Assembly (NCBI GenBank): GCA_003194525.1
Contig: NBIV01000006.1
Span: forward strand, 248,001-312,000
DNA length: 64,000 nt
Direction of reading: 5' to 3'
Source: Gracilariopsis chorda
Taxonomy: Eukaryota; Rhodophyta; Florideophyceae; Gracilariales; Gracilariaceae
This document shows, piece by piece, positions 40,432-50,330 of this stretch. The translations under genes were made by a program, and so were the position numbers. The notes beneath the pieces are model-generated. The model did not search any database. It was given only the letters and a program-made list of their open reading frames with translations, and was not told the DNA's origin. Every line of letters starts with the position of its first letter. Within the stretch, counting starts at the first letter, position 1.

Positions 40432-43400
40432 ATGGAGAGACTGGCGGACCCTTCGATCTCTGATGAGGAATATGTCACCCTACTTGAGCAACCTATTCGG
40501 ATCCTGTACAATTCTCCCAACGCATCCGAGCGCAATGCAGCTCAGCTCTTGCTTACACAGTTGCAGGATATGCCCAATGCATGGGTGCGGGTAGACAAAG
40601 TTCTCGATCATCCGTCTTCTTCCATCAACGCAAAGTTCTTCGCTTTACAAATTCTGGAGAAGCTGATCCGTTTTCGTTGGAAGACCTTGCCAAGAAGCAC
40701 ATGTGAGAGTATACGTAACTATGTCGTAAACAAGGTCATCAGGTTGTCAGAGACAGACGAATCTCTCCGACGCGAACGCGTCTTTGTATCAAAGCTCAAC
40801 CTCATACTTGTACAAATCGTCAAACAGGAGTGGCCCGCTAAGTGGCAATCATTCATGACCGAAATTGTTGGAGCTAGTCGAAGCAGTGTCAGTCTTTGTG
40901 AGAACAACATGAAGATTTTGCGTCTTCTTTCAGAAGAAGTCTTCGAGTTCTCCAGTGGTCAAATGACTCATGACAAGATCTTACAGCTGAAGAAACAGTT
41001 CACCGACGACTTTGCACGAGTTTTCCAGCTCTGCCAATACGTTTTCGAGTCGGCGGACGAGCTTCGGTCATCGCGTCCCGCTCTTCTCGTAGCCACTTTA
41101 AAGACGCTGGAGAAGTTTCTTTCATGGATTCCTGTAGGATACATATTCGAAACGAAGCTCATTGAAGTACTTGCTGGGTTTATGAACGCACCAGCTTTGA
41201 GAAATGCGACTCTTCCATGTCTGGTGGAGATTGCTTCCATGTCTTTTACAGGTTTAAGGGATTATGACGAACGATTTGGCTTTCTGTTCTTATCAGTTGT
41301 GAAGCAACTTGTGGTCGTTCTGCCTCGCGAAACGGACATCGCCTTGGCCTACGAGGATGCGGACGATGAGACCCAAGGATTTGTAATGGATCTTGCACTC
41401 TTCTTCACCGGCTTCTTCAAGGCCCATACTGATCTTCTGAACGTAGAAGGCCCGCGTGAAATGCAAGAAGCACTGCGGATAGCCCATGAATATCTTGTGA
41501 AGATTTCAAGAGTGACCAACGTCGAGGTTTTTAAGACATGTTTGGAGTGGTGGTCCCGACTTGCTCTAGATTTGTATGAAAGCGAATGCCACGCCTCTCC
41601 GCGTCACGAGCATAGTAGGACCCTAATGCTTGATAAGCCGTCTGATGTTCAGACTGCTGCGTTAGTGACCTTAGCCCTGAATCCAAATGGAGTTCCAAGG
41701 GCTCCGCTACGCTTGTCCGCGAAGAGAACATTCTACGCCCCTATTCTCATGGAACTACGTCAAGTTATGATCTCTCGCATGGCCAAACCGGAGGAAGTCC
41801 TGGTTGTTGAAGACGAGAACGGAGAAATTGTTCGCGAAACAACAAAAGATACGGACGCAATCGCCCTGTACAAAAGCATGAGAGAAACACTTGTATACCT
41901 CACTCATCTCGACACACAGAACACCGAAAACATCATGCTTTCAAAGCTGAGTGCCCAGATAGATAACAGCGAGTGGTCGTGGCACAATCTGAGCACTCTA
42001 TGTTGGGCCATTGGCAGTATCTCCGGCGCCATGGGTGAGGAAGACGAGAGGAAGTTCCTTGTGACAGTGGTAAAGGAACTTCTGCAGTTATGTGAAATTA
42101 AAAGGGGGAAAGACAACAAAGCTGTTGTTGCATCGAATATTCTCTACGTTGTGGGTCAATATCCAAGATTCTTGAGAGCCCATTGGAAGTTTTTGAAGAC
42201 GGTTGTGAACAAACTTTTTGAATTCATGCATGAGACACACCCAGGTGTCCAGGATATGGCGTGTGACACTTTCTTGAAAATAGCACAGAAGTGCCGGAAC
42301 AAGTTTGTAGTTGTGCAGCCCGGTGAGACTGAACCCTTTATTGTTGAGATGCTTGAAAAGCTGCCAGAGATCATTCAGAAACTGGAATCACATCAGATTC
42401 ATTCGTTCTATGAATCGTGTGGATGTATTATAGCGAGTGAAGTTGAACCCTCGCGACAATCGCAGCTCATCATGAAGCTCTTTGAGCTTCCAAATAGTAG
42501 CTGGCGGCAACTGTTGTATTCTGCTTCAATCTCGAAAGAGATTCTGACGCAGAGAGATAAGATGAAGAACTTTTCAAGCATTTTGCGAACAAACTCCAGG
42601 GTAGCAGAATCTCTTGGACCTCCATACCTTGTTCAGCTTGAATGGATTTTTGCAGATATGATGAAAGTCTACACTGCGTACTCCGGATTAATCCAAGCTG
42701 CAGTTACTGGCCCAAACAGCGGCCCGTTTGCTACTAAAACTGCACAAGTAAGGAACATGAGAGCTGTCAAGAGAGAAGTCCTCCGTGTTCTTGAGACTTG
42801 CATACGAAAGTCCCATGAGAAAGACCGCGAGAAAATCCAGAAAGGGATCATAGAACAGCTCACAGAGCCGATACTAGGTGACTACTACAACTCAGTCCCG
42901 GATGCAAGAGAACCTGCTGTTCTTTCTCTTTTCTCTACCATTGTCGCTTACATGCAAGGAACTCTAACTACCGCTGCGATTACTGTGATATTCAAGTCTT
43001 TGGTTGGTGTCACACTTTATATGATCAAGAACAATTTCGAAGACTTCCCTGACGCGCGAATTAATTTCTTCTTGCTTCTTCGGTCCATTAACCAACACAA
43101 TTTCGCCTCACTGTTTGCACTGGATGAGAACCCGGCTAAAGCAGAAACAGAGTTTAGGATTGTGATCAATGCCATCGTATGGGCGTTCAAACACACGGAA
43201 AGGAATGTTGCAGAAACAGGACTTCAGATTCTGCTTGAGATGTTAAGGAATGTTGATGGTTCACCGTTCGTGAACTACTTTTACAGGATCTACTTCAAGT
43301 CGATCCTCAATGATATTCTCTCCGTGTTGACGGATACTTTTCATCGCCCAGGTTTCCGACTGCATACCATGATTCTCATGCATCTGATTGGTGCTGTCGG

Positions 43401-43803
43401 GTCCGGACGTATTACTGAGCCAATATGGGACCAGTCCCGGCAAGATCAAGTTGTATGCGCAACTGCGAACGGTACTGTTCCCGCAAGCAATGCTGTGTTT
43501 TTGCACAATCACCTCTTAAAGATCTTGCGGGAAGCCTTCCCAAACTTAACAGAAGCACAAGTGACGGATATAGTCAAGAAGCTTTTATCTTCTGCGGACG
43601 AAAAGATGTTCAAGGTGCATCTGCGAGACTTCCTAGTTCAAACAAAAGAATTTTCGGCTGGTGACAACACGGATTTGTTTGACGAAGAAAAGCAGTTACA
43701 GCAGCTGGAAAAGGAAAAAGTGGAGAAGGACAGATTGGCAAGAACACCGGGTCTTTTGCCGCCTTCTCGAGTTGAGAGTCATTTGCAACGAATATCGCAC
43801 TAA
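40432..43803 (+). CDS. XPO1: exportin-1 (CRM1/XPO1)
   Basis: Single exon, 1123 residues, slightly longer than human CRM1 (1071). The importin-beta N-terminal region (ERNAAQLLLTQLQDMPNAW...ALQILEKLIRFRWKTLP) is followed by the conserved HEAT-repeat core. The NES groove block reads KELLQLCEIKRGKDNKAVVASNIL, then VGQYPRFLRAHWKFLKTVVNKLFEFMHETH. Cys554 corresponds to human Cys528, the leptomycin B target. Downstream are FPDARINFFLLLRSINQHNF and the CRM1 C-terminal domain (RPGFRLHTMILMHLIGAV). It exports leucine-rich-NES cargo with RanGTP. The missing introns and C/T-rich leader match the neighbours. The tail after 1090 is Lys/Glu-rich and less conserved. Confidence 0.97.
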   Translation: MERLADPSISDEEYVTLLEQPIRILYNSPNASERNAAQLLLTQLQDMPNAWVRVDKVLDHPSSSINAKFFALQILEKLIRFRWKTLPRSTCESIRNYVVNKVIRLSETDESLRRERVFVSKLNLILVQIVKQEWPAKWQSFMTEIVGASRSSVSLCENNMKILRLLSEEVFEFSSGQMTHDKILQLKKQFTDDFARVFQLCQYVFESADELRSSRPALLVATLKTLEKFLSWIPVGYIFETKLIEVLAGFMNAPALRNATLPCLVEIASMSFTGLRDYDERFGFLFLSVVKQLVVVLPRETDIALAYEDADDETQGFVMDLALFFTGFFKAHTDLLNVEGPREMQEALRIAHEYLVKISRVTNVEVFKTCLEWWSRLALDLYESECHASPRHEHSRTLMLDKPSDVQTAALVTLALNPNGVPRAPLRLSAKRTFYAPILMELRQVMISRMAKPEEVLVVEDENGEIVRETTKDTDAIALYKSMRETLVYLTHLDTQNTENIMLSKLSAQIDNSEWSWHNLSTLCWAIGSISGAMGEEDERKFLVTVVKELLQLCEIKRGKDNKAVVASNILYVVGQYPRFLRAHWKFLKTVVNKLFEFMHETHPGVQDMACDTFLKIAQKCRNKFVVVQPGETEPFIVEMLEKLPEIIQKLESHQIHSFYESCGCIIASEVEPSRQSQLIMKLFELPNSSWRQLLYSASISKEILTQRDKMKNFSSILRTNSRVAESLGPPYLVQLEWIFADMMKVYTAYSGLIQAAVTGPNSGPFATKTAQVRNMRAVKREVLRVLETCIRKSHEKDREKIQKGIIEQLTEPILGDYYNSVPDAREPAVLSLFSTIVAYMQGTLTTAAITVIFKSLVGVTLYMIKNNFEDFPDARINFFLLLRSINQHNFASLFALDENPAKAETEFRIVINAIVWAFKHTERNVAETGLQILLEMLRNVDGSPFVNYFYRIYFKSILNDILSVLTDTFHRPGFRLHTMILMHLIGAVGSGRITEPIWDQSRQDQVVCATANGTVPASNAVFLHNHLLKILREAFPNLTEAQVTDIVKKLLSSADEKMFKVHLRDFLVQTKEFSAGDNTDLFDEEKQLQQLEKEKVEKDRLARTPGLLPPSRVESHLQRISH

Positions 43804-44329
43804 GTCGTTCAGCTTCATGATCGGTACTTGTCGCGAGAGGCTCCGGTATTCACAACTTCGGCATGGCAAGGTTTGGTCTAGGGAATGGTTGCAACCCGAG
43901 GTGTGTGTCTTTAGTCGCAGCAGACCTACGAGGTGTACAAAGTACCCGCAATCCCAAAGTGGCTAATTCAACCGTGCAAGTATGACTTGAGAAGAATACT
44001 TGCTATCCAAGCAGCTGCATTGACGTTGTACGTATCAAGGTGTGTACCTCCATGGGCATGTAAACTCGTGTTAGCATGTCTTGCGTTGCTCTCAACAACA
44101 GAGACATAAAAGACCCCAACACATACCCTTGTACACCTAGACTGATTTTGTTTTAACTAAAGCGCATGTCGCTCCGAGGAAGTAAGACATGCACAGACGA
44201 TAGGTAACGGGTGTCAAATAATGTGTGACGTTGCCAAGTATCATGGGATTGCATGAAAACGATATCTCTATAATTGGTGCTTGATGATCATAACTTGAAC
44301 AAAAAAGAGGGGCTTAACGCGATTGCTTG
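43804..44329. other. intergenic, exportin 3' side
   Basis: No gene recognised. It probably contains the exportin 3' UTR. The right edge runs into a TTTC/TTC microsatellite (about 44334-44362), which is the A/G-rich tail of a minus-strand LINE copy. Confidence 0.45.
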
Positions 44330-45030
44330 TTTGTTTCTTTCTTTCTTTCTTCTTCTTCTTTATTGTGGGTTCAGCGTGCCTGATTTCGGCATGCTGATAG
44401 TGGTTTCTCATGTGAAAACCCTTTCTCTCCTAAGGAAAGCTATTGTTAGCCTCCGTTGGAGACCCAATCGCGAACTCATTTCGCTTCTCTGTGACGGGAT
44501 CGTAGAGAAGTCAGGCACACCGCGTGAAGGCGAGTTGCATGTGCCCTTTACGTGTTTATGGGCGGACAAAGCCTAATCTCGACTTCGACGTTCTAACTCT
44601 CTGACAAGCTAGTCTCAGCCCTGAAAGCCAAGTCCTCTAGGAAGACCCATTTGCGGATCCATTTTGCTTCCTCCTGTTTCCCATCAGTAGGAAGGCCGGC
44701 ACACCACGGCGGGCGGATTAATGCATTGTGCCTAAAGCGGAGCCACTGGCGGCTCCCGCGTGATCCCTTAGCGCAATACCAACTAATCCAACAAAAAAGG
44801 ACTCGGCACCACAGCTCTATAAATGAGCTACGACAGCTTCGAGTTCAACCCATTTCGCCTGAACGACTTAACGACATCCCGGGAACGCGATTGCATTCCA
44901 CTGTTCCGTAATACCGACCGGTATATGTCGCATTGTAAAGCAAGTGAAAGGTCGAGAACGCGGTCGATCTTTCCCACTACTGGGCCGGCAACGCGCCCAA
45001 TCCAAACGCAGTGAGCTCTGGTCACCTAAA
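44330..45030 (-). mobile_element. LINE remnant, minus strand, with 3' tail at left
   Basis: The left end (44334-44480) is the reverse complement of a LINE 3' end like that at 4490-4620: shared TTCTTCTTCTTTATT, GTGGGTTCA, TTCGGCATGCTGATAG and CTCTCTCCTAAGG. Rightward, 44580-44880 matches the LINE copy at 12966-13600. Internal order suggests deletion between the RNase H end and the pre-RT linker. The minus frame 45025-44828 corresponds to the same linker and is degenerate. Confidence 0.6.
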
Positions 45031-45739
45031 GAGTGGCAGGGGCGCACAGCCTCGGAGATAGCACTAATGTGGACAGAAAAGGTGACCACCACACTGTGTG
45101 GTAAATGCATTGGGATGCAGTAATCTTTCTTTTCGGATCGTAACACTAGATAGTTCAATTGTTAGGGTTCTACAAGTGTAGGTCTACACGGGTGTGGTGA
45201 TAGAAGGCTACGGCCGGTAGATCACATGCATTGGCTCATCGCATTGCGTTGACCGGAAACCGAAGTACGAACTCGTTTACCTTCGATCCGATTTCTCGTT
45301 GTGCATCGCGGGAGCCGAGCTGTATTGCATATGGTTCTTTCATTACATTCTCCATGCATTCAATCGATCACTTCAGAGTGAAGATGCCTCTGTATCTGTG
45401 AAGAACTGCTGTCATTTATGTCAAACTCACGGCTTAGGGATCGACTTCTTTCTTCTTCTGAAAGGGTTACTTCTTTATCACAGTGTCTTTACGTCCAACA
45501 GCAAGGCTACGTTGAAGATTATTCAAGGAAGGTTTTCCGTGTGTCTGTGTTTACGGGCACGTGTCTCTAATTTCGAGGCAGCGGTATTAACTTTCCAGCA
45601 GAAGTAGAAGGCAAATCATCTATTCGACGGCTGAATTTCCCTGTAGCGCCAATCGCATCTCCATTTGGCTTCCTCATCTTTCGTGTGTGTTTTGGACGCG
45701 TTACATACTGACTCGATATCCAGGTGGAAGTATCTTCGA

Positions 45740-46110
45740 AGAAGAAATCTTCTTCTTTTTCTTTACTGTGGGTCCTTGATGTCGATCTACAACATAAGGG
45801 TAAAACATATCTTATTAAAGACAGTTTTCTCTCCGCAGGAAACCGAGGAAATTCTACGGCCACTGTCTAGTAAACCCCTTACTTGTCCTTCCCCGTCGCT
45901 CGCGCAAATTTGGTAAATGTTCTCTCCTGGCATGTTTAGTCAACTGGCACCGGAGCTCGTAGTGATCAACACCCTTCTTTGCCCTGCACGGACAGTCGCA
46001 CAACAGCGTTAGAAGAAGAAATCTCTATTCGCAGGAAGACTGGTCTCCATCGGAGACACCGTTGCGAACCCATTTGCTTCGCTCGGATTATCCAATGCAA
46101 AGAGGGCACA
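45740..46110 (-). mobile_element. LINE 3'-end remnants, minus strand
   Basis: 45745-45940 repeats the LINE 3'-end pattern (TTCTTCTTTTTCTTTACTGTGGGT, TTTTCTCTCCGCAGG, GGCCACTGTCTA). 46010-46100 shows another partial copy (CTCCATCGGAGAC, GCGAACCCATTTGC). A further weak match with the 44660-44720 segment lies at 46450-46540. These are fossils with no ORF. Confidence 0.45.
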
Positions 46111-46382
46111 TCACGAAAAGGCAGATTGCGTTTGTCCATCGGTTCTTCTTAGAAAACCTGGGCAACATCTTGGCGCGCTCAGTTGCAATATAGGCGATAT
46201 CGCCTCTTCTTCAGAGAGTATTGGCGGTTTAATATTTGCGAACCCACATGTGGCTCCAAGTATTAGAAACGAACGACCGACAAGCAGATCGGCAAATTCA
46301 ATCTTTGAGGCATGGCGCGACGAGATCTCGTGTGTATCATTTACCGGGGTTTTCATCTAGAAGAGCTGGCTATCATCATGAT

Positions 46383-46419
46383 ACTCTGTTTCTTGTACAT
46401 GATGTACAAGAAACAGAGT
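46383..46419. repeat. perfect palindrome, 18-base arms, 1-base centre
   Basis: ACTCTGTTTCTTGTACAT, a single G (46401), then the exact reverse complement. It lies in LINE debris about 580 bases beyond the 3' end of the sulfotransferase gene. Confidence 0.92.
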
Positions 46420-46995
46420 TTTGTGTGTGTGGCGTCTGTGTCTTGTAGAGATCCGGCCGCGGATCCCTTTTGCCTCGTTAGTCGTCGGAAGGGGACTCAG
46501 GCACACCTCACGAAGGCGGATAAGCTTATGTATGCAGTGTTCTTCTGTTTACGGTATAAACACCCTGAACGATAAAGTGGGCCATCTCCTTTGCTTATTT
46601 GGCATTTCTTCTCCATTCCAAGACGGCAGTTCTACAACGGTGGAGTTCCAGAATGCAACTAGAACGATGAAAATCTGACACAAGGGCGTTTGAAACTGGT
46701 AAATGTCTTTGAATAAACCAATTCAGTTGTTCAATGGCAGCGAGTAATGTGTCAAAGGTAATTGAAGAAGTAACCAAAGAAATCTCTGGCGCCCCTTAGC
46801 AAAGAAGATGCCTTCGCAGAATTAACGTGACTTTGGAATACGGTGTCTTGGGGCCAACATCTACAATGCAATGCGACTTGATGGAAGCAAAGGACGCCGA
46901 AAACTGACCTCAACAGACTCAAGTCATCGCATGCCATATAAAAACTGTAACGCAAGGCCCCATGATGCATTGCACAGGAACAAAATGAAGCACAT

Positions 46996-47958
46996 TCAGT
47001 TTCGTATTGCATGTGCTAGTGTGCGATCATTCCGTTTTCGCAACTCGTGAACCAACTCTTCGTATGTTTTCAAATCGAACACTTTCTCAAACTTTCCCCA
47101 CACATTTCTCTCAACTTGTGGATCCAGTTCAATGCGCTTAAATAAGCCATCGCCTTCGGTTTTCACTCTGCTTCCCCCCCCAATCTTCCATCCCATCAGC
47201 TTAGAGATTGAAATATCATTAAATCGAGGATCTCTTGCCATGACGTCTCTGCTGCATTTTTCCTTCACAACTTTGACTTGTTCTTCACTTATGTCAATGC
47301 CAACAAAACGTGCTATGCGTCGAATAGTACCACCAATATCTTTGACCACGTCTTCGAATATGAGATATAAGACATCATTGTCAGATTCCAGCCATGATTT
47401 CGTGTGAGCGAACCACCCCGCGATTTCAGCATCCACATCAGCAAGCAAAATCTTTTTAACAAAAGAGGCGTACACAGATCGCAAGACTGGCAAAGATCTG
47501 GGAGGGTCATCTAGAATCCAGTCATAGGTGAAGTCCAACAAACTGCGTACTGCATTTATCGGATTTCTCACACAGTACATGTACTTGCCGTTCCAACCTT
47601 TGAAATGTGAAGCATCAGCGTGGGATTTCCAAAAGGCAGGTTCGTATCGATGAATAGACTCCTGTATTCCTGTAGCATCACGCACTTCCAAGGACGGCAC
47701 TACTTCGCTTATATCGTTGAACAGCTCACCTTTAGGATCCGATTCTACTCGTCCCACAATAGCCATCATCTGGTAAACCATTTGCTGAGCTAGGGTTGTC
47801 CCGGATTTCATTGGTGAGCTTATTATCACGCCAACATCAGCTGGCTTCTGACGAGAATAAAAATGTGATTCGCATCTATATATTTCGTCCAATAGCAAAG
47901 TGACGACCGACTCGGCTTCGGAGGAAGTCTGTGGATCGTCAGTTCTTTCGGAAGCCAT
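46996..47958 (-). CDS. PAPS-dependent sulfotransferase
   Basis: Single exon, 320 residues, usual length for a cytosolic-type sulfotransferase. The 5'-phosphosulfate-binding loop is IISSPMKSGTTL with Lys51. The 3'-phosphate-binding motif is YCVRNPINAVRSLL with Arg131 and Ser139. SHFKGWNGKYMY precedes it, and a GGGSRVKTEGDG loop near residue 260 takes the place of the PAPS-binding RKGxxGDW end motif. The typical FEDVVKDIGGTIRRIARFVGI segment is present. No signal peptide or membrane anchor is seen, so it is probably cytosolic and acts on a small molecule. A role in sulfated galactan synthesis is less likely because those enzymes are usually Golgi membrane proteins. Confidence 0.88.
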   Translation of the reverse strand: MASERTDDPQTSSEAESVVTLLLDEIYRCESHFYSRQKPADVGVIISSPMKSGTTLAQQMVYQMMAIVGRVESDPKGELFNDISEVVPSLEVRDATGIQESIHRYEPAFWKSHADASHFKGWNGKYMYCVRNPINAVRSLLDFTYDWILDDPPRSLPVLRSVYASFVKKILLADVDAEIAGWFAHTKSWLESDNDVLYLIFEDVVKDIGGTIRRIARFVGIDISEEQVKVVKEKCSRDVMARDPRFNDISISKLMGWKIGGGSRVKTEGDGLFKRIELDPQVERNVWGKFEKVFDLKTYEELVHELRKRNDRTLAHAIRN

Positions 47959-48537
47959 TTAAATTGCGCTTGTGGGAATTGATTTAGTAGGATAGTAATA
48001 CTGAGTTGTGCTCTCCCCAATGTGTCGTTGATGGGTTCAATATCGGATTGAGTATTGATATCTCTTAACGCAACCAAAGGAAGTGCAATAATAGCCTCCG
48101 TTCAAGAGGGATGTTATTGCTTGGGAGCGAAGAAAGGACGACGGCCACCGGTTAGCTCGGGAGAAGTGAATACAGAACAAGACTTCAAGCACCACAACGG
48201 ATTACGAGTTGAATATCGTCGGAGCACCTTGTTGCTCTGTTAACTCTTTACCTTTGGTGCCGTCAAAGCACGTACGTCCATGCTCTTACGCGCAACCAAG
48301 GACAAATCTTTTAACTCGTGTTTTTGAGATGTCATGAAGAACGGTGCGTTTTATTTAGCTGCTGCGTTGCGGGAGGAAAATGTGATGCAGGCCTTCTTTG
48401 AACTCGGCGTGTAATGGCAACGACGATTGACAGCAGTTGCTGTGAGCTGCAAAACTGTATGTTCTACAGGCAAAGCTAAATAAGTGTAGAGTTTTTAGGG
48501 GTTTTTAAAGAAGCGTAGTTTGTGTTACAAACGTAAC
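47959..48537. other. intergenic, left flank of the nested transposon stack
   Basis: No gene recognised. It should contain the sulfotransferase promoter. The bases just left of E2 (GTAAC, 48533-48537) do not match the bases right of its 3' LTR (CATTA), so no target duplication is visible for E2. Confidence 0.5.
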
Positions 48538-48553
48538 TGTCAGACCGCACAGT

Positions 48554-49075
48554 TGTGGCAAGTGGGTCGGCTATGTGACAAGTGGGTCGGCTGGACACTA
48601 GCGACACGTACGGATACAGGAATGGAATGCAAGGGGATCGTATAAAGAAGCGGACGAATGCAGATATGCTGGAGAGCCGTGCACGAGGGCGAAGGGGCGC
48701 AAGGCAGGCGGACGCGAACTAACACTAGGAGAGGCAAGGGTAAGGGGCAGGCAATTTATGGAGGCGACGGAGGAGCAGAAACGGCGATATGCAGGACGGG
48801 GAGAGCCAATGTCAGCTGCAATACCGGCACCACCGTGTCAACCCTTAGTGAAGCGGGAAAGGAAAAAAAGTAATGTGCAATAGGGAACAAAAGCCCCTGG
48901 CGCAAAGTAAACTAAAAGGGCAGAAAGTTGAGTGAAAGATAAAATGAGGGAGGAGAACATAGCGGTGAAAACTGGTAGAATTGTTCCGTTCTTTGTGCCT
49001 TCTCATCATGCCCTGTAGCCTAGAATCCTTCCTCCGCTGCGCACGCGAACCACCATGTCTTATCAGGATCTCACA
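48554..49075 (+). repeat. E1 5' LTR
   Basis: It begins TGTGGCAAG and ends TCTCACA. A TATA-like TATAAAG at 48641 would be the promoter. The last 20 bases are more diverged from the 3' LTR (about 14 of 20 identical), but the adjoining primer site and target duplication fix the boundary. Confidence 0.9.
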
Positions 49076-49088
49076 GTTATGGGCCCAG
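49076..49088 (+). promoter_or_regulatory. E1 primer-binding site, half-tRNA initiator Met type
   Basis: GTTATGGGCCCAG directly follows the LTR. It is complementary to the anticodon-arm strand (CTGGGCCCATAAC) of eukaryotic initiator tRNA-Met, the same site used by Drosophila copia, whose primer is a cleaved tRNA half. Confidence 0.88.
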
Positions 49089-49253
49089 GAGAAAACCTCT
49101 TACTCAAGGGCATGTACGAGCCACCAAAATTAAAAGCGAAGACGAAAAAGTTCCTATAGAGACAGGCCGTCAGGGTTTGACCACAAAAGAACAGATCGTT
49201 CACCAAAAAATGGAGACAACAAAGCCAAAGGCATCGCTAACACTCTCGAAATC

Positions 49254-50330
49254 ATGCTGTACTCAACAATGGAATACTCTTTTGTCCAGATTCTCGATAT
49301 TGCCATTGGTGAAGGGTATCGTAAGCTCGTTGCCGACGACGATGACGAAGACTTCATAGACCAGAAGGATATCGTAGCGCAGATCATAAATGTTGTTTTA
49401 AAAGAATCAGTTACGTACGGCGTCTGTCGTCTAGTCAGGATGAGCCAGAACATCCATTTGTGTAGACGTGAGAAAAGCGAGACAAACGAAGCATTCGCAG
49501 ACTGCTTCCGAGGTCTAGCTCATCTGTATCTGACCCATTGCTATACGACGGGTACCACCCAAGTTAGTAAAAACTTCGCCATGTTACTGTTCGAAAACGC
49601 GAGGCTGGTCACATCTAACTTCAATAATATCGAAAACATCTTCATAGCAGACTCGGAGACCAAAGCTGAATCACAAAAGGAAATGACTAGTGTCGATAAG
49701 GACATTCTCTCGGCAGTCGAGATATCTTACATGGAGTTGATGCAAGATTGGGAACTCTATGGTACACCGAATGCTCCGCCCAACAGCCCTCACACAACAG
49801 TCACCACTGAACACGTGAAGGCATCTCTAGACGCCCATAAGAAGTCCATCGATAAGATCAAACCCCGAAAGAATCGTGTGAAGAATCATGAGCGAGTCGC
49901 ATATACAATCTCCTTGGAACACACAGTATCAGCATTAAAAGATATCAGGACTCAAGATACCTCGATCCGCGACACTCCGAAGCCACTAACTGACACTCGT
50001 CCTCCTGCCCACCGTCACACAACTGCTGAGTCGAACAACAATGACAAAGACGCTGGACGTAGGGGGACAGTGATGACCAAGCACGTCGACTTCCGGAACC
50101 GTAATGAGGACTCGCAGTACGTTGATGGCGGTAACAGACAGCGGCCGAAGGTACACAGCCCGGCTAACACTGGGCCGAAATCCAACACTCTGTGCATAGA
50201 CTGCGGCGAACGTGGCCACTGTAGGGGTGACCGCGAATGCAGGATCGAACGCGATAGCAAGCGCATTTGGTGTGATAACAACAAGTTGAAGTCCAATGTT
50301 AACAAGCCTAGCCATCAGTATTTTCGGTAA
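49254..50330 (+). CDS. E1 gag (nucleocapsid) protein
   Basis: 358 residues from the first ATG; related sequence (DNKAKGIANTLEI) continues upstream in frame, so the true N-terminus is earlier or lost. LDIAIGEGYRKLV and ETNEAFADCFRGLAHLYL fit the copia gag (UBN2/Retrotran_gag) pattern. A basic Ser/Thr/Asp-rich region is followed by CIDCGERGHCRGDREC, a CCHC-like knuckle with unusual spacing (the last Cys is seven residues after His). It would package element RNA into virus-like particles. The frame is intact, unlike pol. Confidence 0.75.
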   Translation: MLYSTMEYSFVQILDIAIGEGYRKLVADDDDEDFIDQKDIVAQIINVVLKESVTYGVCRLVRMSQNIHLCRREKSETNEAFADCFRGLAHLYLTHCYTTGTTQVSKNFAMLLFENARLVTSNFNNIENIFIADSETKAESQKEMTSVDKDILSAVEISYMELMQDWELYGTPNAPPNSPHTTVTTEHVKASLDAHKKSIDKIKPRKNRVKNHERVAYTISLEHTVSALKDIRTQDTSIRDTPKPLTDTRPPAHRHTTAESNNNDKDAGRRGTVMTKHVDFRNRNEDSQYVDGGNRQRPKVHSPANTGPKSNTLCIDCGERGHCRGDRECRIERDSKRIWCDNNKLKSNVNKPSHQYFR

